From Pseudomonas sp. HOU2 (lineage in GTDB: Bacteria > Pseudomonadota > Gammaproteobacteria > Pseudomonadales > Pseudomonadaceae), in the NCBI RefSeq assembly GCF_040729435.1, contig NZ_CP160398.1, positions 1,178,001-1,242,000 on the forward strand: a stretch of DNA of 64,000 bases, written 5' to 3'. Shown here one piece after another: positions 53,891-64,000 of this stretch; the first letter of the stretch is position 1, and each line of letters opens with the position of its first letter. A program made the translations under genes and the position numbers. Under the pieces are notes generated by a model. The model was not told the DNA's origin and ran no database searches. It saw only the letters and a list, made by a program, of their open reading frames with translations.

Positions 53891-54472
53891 ATGTCGACAT
53901 TAGATGAAGAAGATCGCCGCGAATACTACCGTATCGAGGACATGATCGCACTGGAAATTCGGCCCCTGTCCGCTCCCGAAGCCGCAGGCCAGGAAGTGTT
54001 GCAGGATGCTTCCCCGCTGTTCAACCTGCTCAGCGAACTGCACCTGAGCGAATTCGAGTCGCAGCACCTGTTGCGCCAGATCAGCGAGCGCGACCGGGCC
54101 ATTGCCGCGTTCCTCAAATCGCAGAACAAACGCATCGACCTGCTCAGCCAGGTGGTCGCCCTGACCGTACTCGGCCATATCGGCGAGCCGCAGCCGGTGA
54201 TCATCTCCGAAGGCGGGATCGACTTTCAGCACCCGACCCCGATTGCCACTGGCGCGCACCTGTCGGTAAAACTGGTGCTGATGCCCCAGGCGCTGGGCCT
54301 GCTGCTGCGCGCCCGCGTCACCCATTGCGACCGCAAGGGCGACGGTTACGACGTCGGCACCGAGTTCGAACACTTGACCGACGCCCAGCGCCAGTTGCTC
54401 GCCCGCTATATCCTGCAGAAACAGGCCCAGGAACGACGCCTGGCCCGTGAACAGAACGAATCAGGCATTTAA
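53891..54472 (+). CDS. PilZ-domain protein with variant binding motif
   Basis: Protein of 193 residues. An N-terminal RREYYRIED supplies the arginine motif, a helical segment of about 70 residues follows, then a PilZ-like barrel. The second motif reads IISEGGIDF, keeping Ser and Gly but lacking the Asp/Asn of DxSxxG, so c-di-GMP binding may be weakened. Divergent from lolC and 14 bases before the glycerophosphodiesterase gene, a conserved Pseudomonas arrangement. Confidence 0.82.
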   Translation: MSTLDEEDRREYYRIEDMIALEIRPLSAPEAAGQEVLQDASPLFNLLSELHLSEFESQHLLRQISERDRAIAAFLKSQNKRIDLLSQVVALTVLGHIGEPQPVIISEGGIDFQHPTPIATGAHLSVKLVLMPQALGLLLRARVTHCDRKGDGYDVGTEFEHLTDAQRQLLARYILQKQAQERRLAREQNESGI

Positions 54473-54486
54473 ATTAAGGAAGCACC

Positions 54487-55209
54487 GTGACCCTCATCTA
54501 CGGCCACCGCGGCGCCAAGGGCGAAGCACCGGAAAATACCCTGACCAGTTTTCAGGAATGTCTCAAGCACGGCGTACGCCGTTGCGAACTGGATCTGCAC
54601 CTGTCCAAGGACGGCGAGCTGATGGTGATCCACGACCCGACCCTCAAGCGCACCACCGACCGGCGCGGCAAGGTGGTCGAGCACACCGCCGCCGAACTGG
54701 TGACCTACGACGCGCGCAAGGGCGGCCCGGGCTGGATCAAGCCGTGCCCGATTCCGACGCTGGAAGAACTGTTCGAGAAATGCGATTTCGAGCACTGGCA
54801 GCTCGAAGTCAAAAGTGCCTCGCGCACCCGTGCGGCGACCACCGTGCTGGCGATCCGCGAAATGGCCCAGCGTCATGGCCTGCTGGACAAGATCACGATT
54901 ACTTCGAGTTCGCGGGAAGTGCTGAAAGCGGCGCTGGATCTGGTGCCGGACGTGTCGCGTGGACTGGTCGCCGAATACGCCTGGCTCGACCCATTGAAGG
55001 TCGCCGCCAGCTATGGCTGCGAGATTCTGGCTTTGAACTGGACGCTTTGTACGCCGGAACGCCTGCAGAAGGCGCAGCGTCAGGGGCTGCATGTGTCGGT
55101 GTGGACCGTCAACGAGCCCGCGCTGATGCGCAGACTCGCCGACTTCGGCGTTGACAGCCTGATTACAGACTTTCCCGGTTTGGCCACTGCCACCCTCGAG
55201 AATTGCTGA
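54487..55209 (+). CDS. Glycerophosphodiester phosphodiesterase (cytoplasmic)
   Basis: Hydrolyses glycerophosphodiesters to glycerol-3-phosphate and an alcohol. The protein of 240 residues begins with GTG and has GHRGAKGEAPENTL, then ELDLHLSKDGELMVIHDP (catalytic His pair and metal-binding Glu/Asp) and VWTVNEPALMRRL near the C terminus. No signal peptide, so it is of the cytoplasmic UgpQ type. Confidence 0.93.
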   Translation: MTLIYGHRGAKGEAPENTLTSFQECLKHGVRRCELDLHLSKDGELMVIHDPTLKRTTDRRGKVVEHTAAELVTYDARKGGPGWIKPCPIPTLEELFEKCDFEHWQLEVKSASRTRAATTVLAIREMAQRHGLLDKITITSSSREVLKAALDLVPDVSRGLVAEYAWLDPLKVAASYGCEILALNWTLCTPERLQKAQRQGLHVSVWTVNEPALMRRLADFGVDSLITDFPGLATATLENC

Positions 55210-55251
55210 AATCGGTCTCCCCGGCCGGCTCAGGCCACCGGCCGGAGCCCG

Positions 55252-56646
55252 TCAAAAAAGCCGGTTGAGGCCGTCGTACGCCGCTACCCGATAGGCTTCG
55301 GCCATGGTCGGGTAGTTGAACGTGGTGTTGACGAAATACTTCAGTGTGTTCAACTCGCCCGGCTGGCTCATGATCGCCTGACCGATGTGCACGATCTCCG
55401 ACGCCTGATAACCGAAGCAGTGAACGCCCAGCACTTCCAGGGTTTCACGGTGGAACAGGATCTTCAGCATGCCTTGCGGCTCGCCGGCGATCTGCGCACG
55501 CGCCATGCTCTTGAAGAACGCCTTGCCGACTTCGTACGGCACCTTGGCCTGGGTCAGCTCCTGCTCGTTCTTGCCGATCGAGCTGATCTCCGGAATGGTG
55601 TAGATGCCGGTCGGCACGTCATTCACAAAGCGCCAGCTACCGTTATCGACAATGCTGCCAGCCGCCGAACGACCCTGGTCGTGGGCGGCACTGGCCAGGC
55701 TCGGCCAGCCGATCACGTCACCGGCGCCGTAGATGTTTGGCACACAGGTGCGGTAAGCCTCGTCGACTTCGATCTGGCCACGGCTGTTGACCTTGACCCC
55801 GATGTTTTCCAGACCGAGCTGGTCGGTGTTGCCGGTACGGCCGTTGCACCAGAGCAAGGCGTCGGCCTTGATCTTCTTGCCGGATTTGAGGTGCAGGATC
55901 ACACCGTTATCCACGCCTTCAACGCGATCGTAATCCTCGTTGTGACGCACGGTGATGTTGTTGTTGCTGAAGTGGTAGCTCAACGCCTGGGAGATTTCCG
56001 AGTCGAGGAAGCTCAGCAACTGACCACGGTTGTCCACCAGTTCAACCAATACACCCAGACCGCTGAAGATCGAAGCGTATTCGCAACCGATCACACCGGC
56101 GCCGTAAACGATCAGTTTGCGCGGGGTGTGGCCGAGGCTGAGGATGGTGTCGCTATCGTAGATGCGCGGGTGATTGAAATCGATGTCCGCCGGGCGATAA
56201 GGGCGCGAACCGGTGGCGATGATGATGTGCTTGGCCACCAGCTTCTCGACCACGCCGTTGGCGCAGACCACTTCGATGGTTTGCTCGTCGGCGAAGCTGC
56301 CGGTGCCGAAGAACACGTCGACGCGGTTACGGGCGTAGTAGCCGGTGCGCGAAGCGACTTGTTTGGAAATGACTTTCTCGGCGCTTTTCAACACGTCCGG
56401 GAAGGAGAACCAGCGTGGCTCACCGATCGCCCGGAACATCGGGTTGGTGTTGAACTGCATGATCTGCCGCACCGAGTGACGCAGGGCCTTGGACGGGATG
56501 GTTCCCAGGTGGGTGCAGTTACCGCCGACCTGGCGACGGCTGTCGACCATCGCCACCTTGCGCCCTGCTTTGGCGGCGTTCATTGCCGCGCCTTCTCCCG
56601 CCGGGCCGGAACCCAACACCACCACGTCGTAGTTGTAGACAGCCAT
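55252..56646 (-). CDS. sthA: Soluble pyridine nucleotide transhydrogenase
   Basis: FAD enzyme that reoxidises NADPH with NAD+. The protein of 464 residues has [17 protein letters not shown], the SthA-specific [15 protein letters not shown] (the second Cys of the disulfide oxidoreductase motif is Thr), a second dinucleotide fold ([18 protein letters not shown]) and the dimerisation domain. Convergent with the phosphodiesterase gene. Confidence 0.96.
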   Translation of the reverse strand: MAVYNYDVVVLGSGPAGEGAAMNAAKAGRKVAMVDSRRQVGGNCTHLGTIPSKALRHSVRQIMQFNTNPMFRAIGEPRWFSFPDVLKSAEKVISKQVASRTGYYARNRVDVFFGTGSFADEQTIEVVCANGVVEKLVAKHIIIATGSRPYRPADIDFNHPRIYDSDTILSLGHTPRKLIVYGAGVIGCEYASIFSGLGVLVELVDNRGQLLSFLDSEISQALSYHFSNNNITVRHNEDYDRVEGVDNGVILHLKSGKKIKADALLWCNGRTGNTDQLGLENIGVKVNSRGQIEVDEAYRTCVPNIYGAGDVIGWPSLASAAHDQGRSAAGSIVDNGSWRFVNDVPTGIYTIPEISSIGKNEQELTQAKVPYEVGKAFFKSMARAQIAGEPQGMLKILFHRETLEVLGVHCFGYQASEIVHIGQAIMSQPGELNTLKYFVNTTFNYPTMAEAYRVAAYDGLNRLF

Positions 56647-56843
56647 GCGTACTCCTCAGAACAGGCCGCGGTGCCAGCAGCACCAGCGGCTAAATCACGC
56701 CGAATCGCGGCGCGAAGGAACAATTGGGGGTCAGTAAAGAACCCGGACACAGTCTATAGAAGCGTCAACGCCGCGCACATTAACCCTTGGTCGCGTCGTA
56801 GGCTACTTTTGCCTGCACTACAACGCCAGCTTTCGTACTGTTT

Positions 56844-57878
56844 TCAGTCAATCTTTGCGCCACTGAGGCGCTCGAAAGCCGCGCTGGTGCGAATGACGAA
56901 ACCTGTATCGGCACGAATCACGAAGAATGCACCAATGTCGTGTTTTTCGGCATAGTCCCAAGCCCTTTCCGGCCCGAGAATCAGCAACAGCGTCGATAGT
57001 CCATCGGCCATCAACGCTGAAGGATGAATCACCGTGACTGACGCCAGGTTGTGCAGGACCGGCGCCCCGCTACGCGCATCGAAGGTGTGGGAATAGCGCC
57101 GGCCATCCTGCAGGAAATAGTTGCGGTAATCACCGGAGGTGGACACGCCGTAGCCATCGACATTGATGACGCGCTCAGCCACCTGCTGATCGTCACGCGG
57201 CTCCTCCAGCGCGATACGCCATGCCGAACCGTCGAGTTTTTTGCCCTTGGCTTTCAGCTCGCCCGTGGCTTCGGCGAGATAATCATGGATGCCCATGGCG
57301 TCGAGCCGGGCGGCGATGGTGTCGACGGCGTAACCGGCAGCGATGCTGTTGAAGTCGACTTCCACCGGTGCATCCTTGCACAAGCGGTCGCCGTCGACAT
57401 GCAAATGGCGGTAGCCGACCCGTTGCAGGGTGGCGGCCAGCGCGGCGGGGTCGGGGACTTTCTCTTCACGCCCTTGCGGGCCGAACCCCCACAGATTCAT
57501 CAGCGGTTCGACCGTGAGATCGTAGGAGCCTTCGCTTTGCTCCGACAGCTGTTCGCCAACTCGGACCAATTCGAGCACGGCGGCGGGCATGGTCTGACAG
57601 CTGTTCGCCGGCAAGGCATTGAAGCGCTCGATGTCGGAGTCACTGCGATAAGTCGACATGTGCCGGTCGACGTCGCCGAGGATTCTTTCCACTTCAAGCT
57701 GAACCTGCGCGGGCTCGGGAAGACCGGCGTGGCGCACGTACTTTATCGAATAGGTGCTGCCCATGGTCGGGCCGCCGAAGCTTTCCATGGAATCGCCGTT
57801 GCCGCAGCCGGACAAGGCACCCACCAGCAGCAAAACGCCAATCAGCCTCCCTTTAGACAAATCCCCTACTCCCCACAC
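56844..57878 (-). CDS. apbE: FAD:protein FMN transferase (ApbE), lipoprotein
   Basis: Flavinylates target proteins by attaching FMN to a Thr. About 340 residues with a lipobox (GALSGC), then FGGPTMGSTYSIKY, VDFNSIAAGYAVD, GVSTSGDYRNYF, YSHTFDARSGAP and the metal-binding LMADGLSTLLLILG. The exact start is uncertain. GTG 57878 is used; a TTG at 57860 or shorter forms also fit, and the longer frame to 57959 runs into a REP element. Confidence 0.88.
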   Translation of the reverse strand: MWGVGDLSKGRLIGVLLLVGALSGCGNGDSMESFGGPTMGSTYSIKYVRHAGLPEPAQVQLEVERILGDVDRHMSTYRSDSDIERFNALPANSCQTMPAAVLELVRVGEQLSEQSEGSYDLTVEPLMNLWGFGPQGREEKVPDPAALAATLQRVGYRHLHVDGDRLCKDAPVEVDFNSIAAGYAVDTIAARLDAMGIHDYLAEATGELKAKGKKLDGSAWRIALEEPRDDQQVAERVINVDGYGVSTSGDYRNYFLQDGRRYSHTFDARSGAPVLHNLASVTVIHPSALMADGLSTLLLILGPERAWDYAEKHDIGAFFVIRADTGFVIRTSAAFERLSGAKID

Positions 57879-57900
57879 AAAGCTGAAGATTATGCGCCAG

Positions 57901-58001
57901 AACCTGTAGGAGCTGCCGAGTGAAACGAGGCTGCGATCTTTTGATTCTGGTCTTTTCAATCAAGATCAAAAGATCGCAGCGTTCCGCAGCTCCTACAGGT
58001 T
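57901..58001. repeat. REP pair of the GTAGGAGCTGC type
   Basis: AACCTGTAGGAGCTGC and its complement, with inner GCGATCTTTTGAT arms. Between apbE and the divergent transporter gene. Confidence 0.88.
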
Positions 58002-58204
58002 TTTCATTCGTTTGATAGCCAGATGCTGGCCTTGGTAATGGCTATATCGTTTAAGCAGCGCCCTAACCAGTTGTTGCCTAACGATCTTTATACACATATG
58101 GTTACAAAACTGTTCACGGGTACTGCCTGAGTTTGCCGCGTGACGGCGAGGACGTGTCTAGTTCAGGGATTTCCAATAAGACAGCCAACAGAGAGTACGA
58201 ACCA

Positions 58205-59506
58205 ATGTCCTCCACCACGGGCAAAGGCAAAGCGATTTTTCGCGTTGTCAGCGGCAATTTTCTCGAGATGTTCGACTTTATGGTCTATGGCTTTTACGCC
58301 ACGGCCATCGCCAAAACCTTCTTCCCGGCCGACAGCGCCTTCGCGTCTCTGATGCTCTCGCTCGCGACCTTCGGCGCCGGTTTCCTGATGCGTCCGCTGG
58401 GCGCGATCTTCCTTGGTGCCTACATTGACCGTCACGGTCGTCGCCAGGGTCTGATCATTACCTTGGCGCTGATGGCCGCCGGTACGATCCTGATCGCCTG
58501 CGTGCCGGGCTACGCCACCCTAGGTGTCGCCGCGCCGTCGATCGTGCTGTTCGGTCGCTTGCTGCAAGGCTTCTCGGCCGGCGTCGAGCTGGGCGGTGTT
58601 TCGGTGTATCTGGCGGAAATCGCCACGCCGGGCCGCAAGGGCTTTTTCGTCAGTTGGCAGTCTGCCAGCCAGCAGGCGGCGGTGGTGTTTGCCGGCCTGC
58701 TCGGAGTGGGTCTCAACCACTGGCTGAGCCCGGAACAGATGGGAGACTGGGGCTGGCGCGTGCCGTTCCTGATCGGCTGCATGATCGTTCCGGTGATCTT
58801 CATCATTCGTCGCTCGCTGGAGGAAACCCCCGAGTTCCAGGCGCGCAAACATCGCCCTACCCTGCGGGAAATCGTCCGTTCGATCGGTCAGAACTTTGGC
58901 ATCGTCATCGCCGGCATGGCACTGGTGGTGATGACCACGGTTTCGTTCTACCTGATCACCGCCTACACCCCGACCTTCGGCAAGGCTGAACTGCATCTGT
59001 CGGATTTCGACGCACTGCTGGTGACCGTGTGCATCGGTCTGTCGAACTTCTTCTGGCTGCCGGTGATGGGCGCGGTGTCCGACAAGATCGGGCGTAAACC
59101 CCTACTGCTCGCGGCGACCATTCTGGCGATCCTGACCGCCTACCCGGCGCTGTCGTGGCTGGTGGCGAACCCGAGTTTCAGCCATTTGCTGATCGTCGAA
59201 CTGTGGCTGTCGTTCCTGTACGGCTCGTACAACGGCGCGATGGTGGTGGCGCTGACCGAAATCATGCCGGTGGAAGTGCGTACCACCGGATTCTCGCTGG
59301 CGTATAGCCTGGCGACGGCAACCTTCGGCGGTTTTACACCGGCGGCGTGCACTTACCTGATTCACGTGCTCGACAACAAGGCGGCACCGGGGATCTGGCT
59401 CAGCGGTGCGGCGGTGCTGGGGCTGATTGCGACGTTGGTGCTGTTCCGGGGTAACAAGCATGAACTGCGGACTGCGCAAGCGGCTGTGGCAGGTGGCGCC
59501 CGATAG
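58205..59506 (+). CDS. MFS proton symporter for citrate or related tricarboxylates
   Basis: Protein of 433 residues with 12 membrane helices of the metabolite:H+ symporter family: [20 protein letters not shown], then [20 protein letters not shown] (signature loop), [20 protein letters not shown] and a repeated [13 protein letters not shown]. The closest pattern I recognise is citrate/tricarballylate carriers (CitA/TcuC type). Substrate is inferred. Start ATG 58205 at the family N terminus; the frame is open to 58133. Confidence 0.85.
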   Translation: MSSTTGKGKAIFRVVSGNFLEMFDFMVYGFYATAIAKTFFPADSAFASLMLSLATFGAGFLMRPLGAIFLGAYIDRHGRRQGLIITLALMAAGTILIACVPGYATLGVAAPSIVLFGRLLQGFSAGVELGGVSVYLAEIATPGRKGFFVSWQSASQQAAVVFAGLLGVGLNHWLSPEQMGDWGWRVPFLIGCMIVPVIFIIRRSLEETPEFQARKHRPTLREIVRSIGQNFGIVIAGMALVVMTTVSFYLITAYTPTFGKAELHLSDFDALLVTVCIGLSNFFWLPVMGAVSDKIGRKPLLLAATILAILTAYPALSWLVANPSFSHLLIVELWLSFLYGSYNGAMVVALTEIMPVEVRTTGFSLAYSLATATFGGFTPAACTYLIHVLDNKAAPGIWLSGAAVLGLIATLVLFRGNKHELRTAQAAVAGGAR

Positions 59507-59510
59507 GACG

Positions 59511-59606
59511 CCATCGCTGGCAAGCCAGCTCCCACAGGGATTTCAGGATGTGACCGCAATCGTGCGACTTCCCCACAACCTGTGGGAGCTGGCTTGCCAG
59601 CGATAA
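59511..59606. repeat. REP inverted pair
   Basis: CCATCGCTGGCAAGCCAGCT with CCCACAGGG, and CCTGTGGGAGCTGGCTTGCC, immediately after the transporter gene. Confidence 0.88.
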
Positions 59607-59638
59607 GGCCGGTACAGGCAATTGAGATTCAGCAGGCA

Positions 59639-59672
59639 TAAAAAAACGCCCCGACCTAAGTCGGGGCGTTTT
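59639..59672. terminator. Terminator between transporter and gap genes
   Basis: AACGCCCCGA pairs with TCGGGGCGTT around CCTAAG; the A-run on the left gives a T-run on the minus strand, so it mainly serves gap. Confidence 0.93.
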
Positions 59673-59688
59673 CATTTGCAGCCAAGGC

Positions 59689-61137
59689 TTAGCGCGGGAA
59701 CGCTGGCGGGTTTACACCGGCCATGTCTTCCATCACGCGAACCACCTGGCAGCTGTAGCCGAACTCGTTGTCGTACCAGACGTACAGAACAACGCGGTTG
59801 TCCTGAACGATGGTCGCTTCAGCGTCGACCACACCGGCGTGACGCGAACCCACGAAGTCGGTGGACACCACTTCCTGCGAGTTGACGAAGTCGATTTGCT
59901 TGTGCAGATCGGAGTGCAGCGCCATGTAGCGCAGGTACTCGTTCATCTCTTCACGGCTGGCGGCTTTCTCAAGGTTCAGGTTGAGAATGGCCATCGACAC
60001 GTTTGGCGTCGGAACGCGGATCGCGTTACCGGTCAGCTTGCCGGCCAGCTCAGGCAGAGCCTTGGCAGCAGCGGTGGCAGCACCGGTCTCGGTGATCACC
60101 ATGTTCAGCGCGGCGGAACGGCCACGGCGATCGCCCTTGTGGAAGTTGTCGATCAGGTTCTGGTCGTTGGTGTACGAGTGAACGGTTTCGACGTGACCGT
60201 TGATGATGCCGAACTTGTCATTCACAGCCTTCAGCACCGGCACGATGGCGTTGGTGGTGCAGGAAGCGGCGGACACGATCTTGTCGTCAGTGGTGATTTC
60301 GTTGTGGTTGATACCGTGAACGATGTTCTTCAGCTTGCCTTTGCCAGGCGCGGTCAGAACAACGCGAGCGACACCCGGGCATTGCAGGTGCTGACCCAGG
60401 CCATCGGCGTCACGCCATACACCGGTGTTGTCCACCAGCAGCGCGTCTTTGATGCCGTACTGGGTGTAATCCACCTCGGTCGGGTTCTTCGCGTAGATCA
60501 CCTGGATCAGGTTACCGTTGGCGGTGATGGTGTTGTTTTCTTCGTCGATGACGATGGTGCCGTTGAACGGACCGTGTACCGAATCGCGACGCAGCAGGCT
60601 GGCGCGTTTGGTCAGATCGTTTTCGGCGCCTTTGCGCACGACGATGGCACGCAGACGCAGACCGTCGCCACCACCGGTTTTCTCGATCAGAATGCGCGCC
60701 AGCAGACGGCCGATACGACCGAAGCCGTACAGCACAACGTCAGTGCCTTTACGGGCCGAAGCGTTTTGCTGACCAACCACGTCAGCCAGTTCTTCACGCA
60801 CGAACTGCTCGGCGCTGCGGCCATTGCCTTCGCTGCGGAATTTGAACGCCAACTTGCCCAGGTCTACCGAAGCCGCGCCGAGCTTGAGCTCGCTCATGGC
60901 TTTCAGCAGAGGGAATGTTTCGTGGACGGAGAGTTCGCTATCGTCGGAGGAACGGTGGCGAGCAAAGCGGTGCGCTTTGAGAATCGCGATGACAGACTGG
61001 TTGATCAGGCTGCGGCCATAGATCGAGCTCACCACGTTATTATTGCGGTAGAGCTGACCGATAAGCGGAATCATCGCTTCTGCGAGTGCTTCACGGTCGA
61101 TCCATTCACCAAGACACTGGTCGGGCTTCTGAGTCAC
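59689..61137 (-). CDS. gap: Glyceraldehyde-3-phosphate dehydrogenase, N-terminally extended form
   Basis: Protein of 482 residues. An N-terminal helical extension of about 130 residues (beginning TQKPDQCLGEWIDREALAEA) precedes a standard GAPDH: VLYGFGRIGRLLARIL, catalytic SAASCTTNAIVPVLK, HSYTNDQNLID and WYDNEFGYSCQVV. This longer isozyme is typical of Pseudomonas, where its gene neighbours mfd; it is generally considered gluconeogenic. Start GTG 61137 follows GGAAGG; an ATG five codons upstream is less likely. Confidence 0.93.
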   Translation of the reverse strand: MTQKPDQCLGEWIDREALAEAMIPLIGQLYRNNNVVSSIYGRSLINQSVIAILKAHRFARHRSSDDSELSVHETFPLLKAMSELKLGAASVDLGKLAFKFRSEGNGRSAEQFVREELADVVGQQNASARKGTDVVLYGFGRIGRLLARILIEKTGGGDGLRLRAIVVRKGAENDLTKRASLLRRDSVHGPFNGTIVIDEENNTITANGNLIQVIYAKNPTEVDYTQYGIKDALLVDNTGVWRDADGLGQHLQCPGVARVVLTAPGKGKLKNIVHGINHNEITTDDKIVSAASCTTNAIVPVLKAVNDKFGIINGHVETVHSYTNDQNLIDNFHKGDRRGRSAALNMVITETGAATAAAKALPELAGKLTGNAIRVPTPNVSMAILNLNLEKAASREEMNEYLRYMALHSDLHKQIDFVNSQEVVSTDFVGSRHAGVVDAEATIVQDNRVVLYVWYDNEFGYSCQVVRVMEDMAGVNPPAFPR

Positions 61138-61506
61138 GGGAACCTTCCACATGTAGGGGCAGAAAAAAGGGGCTACATTATGCCGCCGAGAACCTCTTGT
61201 AGCAATGCGCGCTTGTCGCGCAATCGGTAACAAAATTCCGTTCAAAAAAATTACGCCCCGCGCCAGCCCAGTAAAACCGGGGCTTCCAGCGCAGTCAATT
61301 TTTCGACGACTGTTAGACGATGTCTGTAACCCTCCGTAACACCAGTCGATTTCGGCACTACATAACCCTGAAAAAAGTGCTCGTTTTTATGGTTACCACT
61401 ACATTTTGCGCAAAGCGCGAAGATAGACGCAGTCTGCAACTGACAGCCGGCACCGGACGCCGTTACAATTACCGACTTTGTCGCAAAGCCTGGAGCTCAA
61501 CCTTCC

Positions 61507-64000
61507 GTGCCCGTTCTGCGTCTACCGCTTCTCCCTGCCGCGGCAGGTAAACAGCATTGGGGCAACCTGCCCGGTGCTGCCCTCAGCCTCGCGATTGCCG
61601 AGGCTGCCAGCGCTGCCAAGCGCTTCACCCTGCTACTGACCGCCGACAGCCAGAGTGCCGAACGGCTGGAACAGGAGCTGAGTTTCTTCGCCCCGGATTT
61701 GCCCGTGCTGCATTTCCCCGACTGGGAAACCCTGCCGTACGATTTGTTCTCGCCGCACCAGGACATCATTTCCCAGCGCATCGCCAGTCTTTATAGGCTG
61801 CCGGAACTGGCGCACGGCGTGCTGGTGGTGCCAATCACCACCGCCCTGCACCGCCTGGCGCCGACCAAGTTCCTGCTCGGCAGCAGTCTGGTGCTGGATG
61901 TCGGACAGAAGCTCGATGTCGAACAGATGCGCTCGCGCTTGGAAGCCAGCGGTTATCGTTACGTCGACACCGTATACGAGCACGGCGAGTTCACCGTGCG
62001 CGGCGCACTGATCGACCTGTTCCCGATGGGCAGCAAATTGCCGTATCGCATCGACCTGTTCGACGACGAAATCGAAACCCTGCGCACCTTCGACCCGGAA
62101 AACCAGCGTTCCATCGACAAGGTCGATTCGGTCAAGCTGCTGCCGGCCCGAGAATTTCCGCTGCAGAAAGATGCGGTCACCCGCTTCAAGGCGCGGTTCC
62201 GCGAGCGTTTCGACGTCGACTTCCGACGCTGCCCGATCTTCCAGGACCTGAGCAGCGGCATCACCCCGGCCGGTATCGAGTACTACCTGCCGCTGTTCTT
62301 CGACGAAACCTCGACGTTGTTCGATTACCTGCCGCAGGACACTCAAGTGTTCTCGCTGCCGGGCATCGAACAGGCGGCAGAAAACTTCTGGAACGACGTG
62401 CGCAATCGCTACGAAGAGCGCCGCGTCGATCCATCGCGCCCTCTATTGCCGCCTGCGGAATTGTTCCTGCCGGTGGAAGACTGCTTCGCCCGCCTCAAGA
62501 GCTGGCCACGGGTCGTCGCCAGTCAGCAGGACGTCGAATCCGGCGCCGGTCGCGAGCGCTTCCCGGCGCAGGCACTGCCAAACCTGGCGATCGAAGCCAA
62601 GGCCACGCAACCGCTGGCGGCGCTCTCGGCGTTCCTCGATGAATTCCCCGGGCGCGTGCTGTTCACCGCCGAATCCGCGGGCCGGCGTGAAGTCCTGCTG
62701 GAGCTGCTGGAACGTCTGAAGCTGCGGCCGAGAACCGTCGACAGCTGGCCGGACTTTGTCAGCAGCAAGGATCGTCTGGCGATCACCATCGCCCCGCTCG
62801 ACGAAGGCTTGATGCTCGATGACCCGGCGCTGGCGCTGGTGGCGGAGAGCCCGCTGTTCGGTCAGCGCGTCATGCAGCGCCGGCGCCGGGAAAAACGCGC
62901 CGACGCCAACAACGATGCAGTGATCAAAAACCTTACCGAACTGCGCGAAGGCGCGCCGGTGGTGCATATCGATCACGGGGTCGGGCGCTATCTGGGCCTG
63001 ACGATTCTGGAAATCGATAATCAGGCGGCCGAATTTCTCACCCTGGAATATGCGGAGAACGCCAAGCTCTACGTGCCGGTGGCCAACCTGCATCTGATCG
63101 CCCGTTACACCGGCAGCGATGACTCACTGGCGCCGCTGCACCGCCTCGGCTCCGAGACCTGGCAGAAAGCCAAGCGCAAGGCTGCCGAACAGGTGCGCGA
63201 TGTCGCTGCTGAATTGCTCGACATCTATGCCCGTCGTGCCGCGCGTGAAGGCTATGCATTTGCCGACCCGAAAGCCGATTACGCAACTTTCAGCGCCGGC
63301 TTCCCGTTCGAAGAAACCCCGGATCAGCAAGCCACCATCGAAGCCGTACGCGAAGACATGCTTGCGCCAAAACCGATGGACCGGCTGGTCTGCGGCGACG
63401 TCGGTTTCGGCAAGACCGAAGTGGCGATGCGTGCTGCGTTCATCGCCGTGCACGGCGGACGTCAGGTGGCGATTCTGGTGCCGACCACCCTGCTCGCCCA
63501 GCAACACTACAACAGCTTCCGCGACCGCTTCGCCGACTGGCCGGTGACCGTGGAAGTGATGAGCCGCTTCAAGTCGGCCAAGGAAGTCAACGCGGCGATT
63601 GCCGATCTGGCGGAAGGCAAGATCGACATCGTCATCGGCACGCACAAGCTGCTGTCCGACGATGTAAAAATCAAAAACCTTGGCCTTGTCATCATCGATG
63701 AAGAACACCGTTTTGGTGTGCGGCAAAAAGAACAGCTCAAGGCCCTGCGCAGCGAAGTCGACATTCTCACGCTGACCGCCACGCCGATTCCGCGCACGCT
63801 GAACATGGCGGTGTCGGGCATGCGCGATCTGTCGATCATCGCCACGCCTCCGGCTCGACGCCTGTCGGTGCGCACCTTCGTCATGGAGCAGAACAAGAGC
63901 ACGGTCAAAGAGGCCCTGCTGCGTGAACTGCTGCGTGGCGGTCAGGTGTACTACCTGCACAACGACGTCAAAACCATCGAGAAATGCGCGGCGGATCTCG
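61507..64000 (+). CDS. mfd: Transcription-repair coupling factor Mfd (3' end cut off by window edge)
   Basis: DNA translocase that removes stalled RNA polymerase and recruits UvrA. About 831 codons are visible from GTG 61507: UvrB-like domains (LTADSQSAERLEQELSFF, then FPDWETLPYD), the RNA-polymerase-interacting CarD-like domain (HIDHGVGRYLGL), and the helicase with Walker A GDVGFGKTE at about residue 629 and DEEH at about 728, followed by LTATPIPRTL. The second helicase lobe and C-terminal regulatory domain lie beyond the window (family about 1150 residues). Confidence 0.96.
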   Translation, partial: MPVLRLPLLPAAAGKQHWGNLPGAALSLAIAEAASAAKRFTLLLTADSQSAERLEQELSFFAPDLPVLHFPDWETLPYDLFSPHQDIISQRIASLYRLPELAHGVLVVPITTALHRLAPTKFLLGSSLVLDVGQKLDVEQMRSRLEASGYRYVDTVYEHGEFTVRGALIDLFPMGSKLPYRIDLFDDEIETLRTFDPENQRSIDKVDSVKLLPAREFPLQKDAVTRFKARFRERFDVDFRRCPIFQDLSSGITPAGIEYYLPLFFDETSTLFDYLPQDTQVFSLPGIEQAAENFWNDVRNRYEERRVDPSRPLLPPAELFLPVEDCFARLKSWPRVVASQQDVESGAGRERFPAQALPNLAIEAKATQPLAALSAFLDEFPGRVLFTAESAGRREVLLELLERLKLRPRTVDSWPDFVSSKDRLAITIAPLDEGLMLDDPALALVAESPLFGQRVMQRRRREKRADANNDAVIKNLTELREGAPVVHIDHGVGRYLGLTILEIDNQAAEFLTLEYAENAKLYVPVANLHLIARYTGSDDSLAPLHRLGSETWQKAKRKAAEQVRDVAAELLDIYARRAAREGYAFADPKADYATFSAGFPFEETPDQQATIEAVREDMLAPKPMDRLVCGDVGFGKTEVAMRAAFIAVHGGRQVAILVPTTLLAQQHYNSFRDRFADWPVTVEVMSRFKSAKEVNAAIADLAEGKIDIVIGTHKLLSDDVKIKNLGLVIIDEEHRFGVRQKEQLKALRSEVDILTLTATPIPRTLNMAVSGMRDLSIIATPPARRLSVRTFVMEQNKSTVKEALLRELLRGGQVYYLHNDVKTIEKCAADL

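Noticed and set aside
57879..57959. Longer ApbE start at 57959
   Set aside because: This segment is encoded by a REP element and precedes the lipoprotein signal.
59839..61230. Long plus-strand open frame opposite gap
   Set aside because: Antisense of a clear GAPDH gene; no ribosome site and no recognisable motif.

Overview
The window is a chromosomal segment of a Pseudomonas, most likely of the P. fluorescens group. The evidence is the high GC content, the protein sequences, the typical Pseudomonas gene orders (tal / STAS protein / RssB-type regulator / PilZ / mlaA; lolC-lolD-lolE next to PilZ, glycerophosphodiesterase and sthA; gap next to mfd), and the many REP-type palindromes between genes. 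No rRNA, tRNA, CRISPR array, transposase or integrase gene was seen.

Layout. 1-11.4 kb holds xthA (cut by the left edge), a GNAT acetyltransferase, small secreted proteins, a diguanylate cyclase, a decayed PAAR (type VI secretion) locus, an RNase T2, two unknown genes, a PheC-like periplasmic dehydratase, an EAL phosphodiesterase and a large chemoreceptor. 11.8-15.2 kb is an AT-rich accessory pocket: a DUF6124 protein and a two-gene operon (ABC-type ATPase plus DUF4435/TOPRIM protein) that matches the PARIS anti-phage system (AriA/AriB) in architecture. It lies immediately upstream of dusA, a known integration hotspot. uppP follows.

17.4-41.1 kb is a large exopolysaccharide region. Two winged-helix regulators precede a WcaJ-type priming transferase. 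After a 136-bp-unit tandem array of REP pairs comes a minus-strand galE-yjbE-wza-yjbF-yjbG-yjbH group. Then come galU with a free-standing phosphohexomutase C-terminal domain, and a minus-strand wzb-wzc-glycosyltransferase-pyruvyltransferase-flippase-polymerase-acyltransferase-SGNH hydrolase operon. A divergent secreted glycoside hydrolase closes the region. Together they could prime, extend, decorate with pyruvate and acyl groups, flip, polymerise, export and trim a Wzx/Wzy-type polysaccharide. A perfect Crp/Vfr-type site lies upstream of the first regulator, and a shared 13-mer lies upstream of both galU and the glycoside hydrolase.

41.2-64 kb is mostly core genome: tal, an RssC/RssB partner-switching pair, PilZ, mlaA, a degenerate phosphonatase, queF, a cupredoxin divergent from a CopRS-like two-component pair, the lolCDE lipoprotein exporter, PilZ, a glycerophosphodiesterase, sthA, apbE, a citrate-type MFS transporter, an N-terminally extended GAPDH and the 5' part of mfd (cut by the right edge). 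Second-messenger themes recur: one GGDEF, one EAL and two PilZ proteins.
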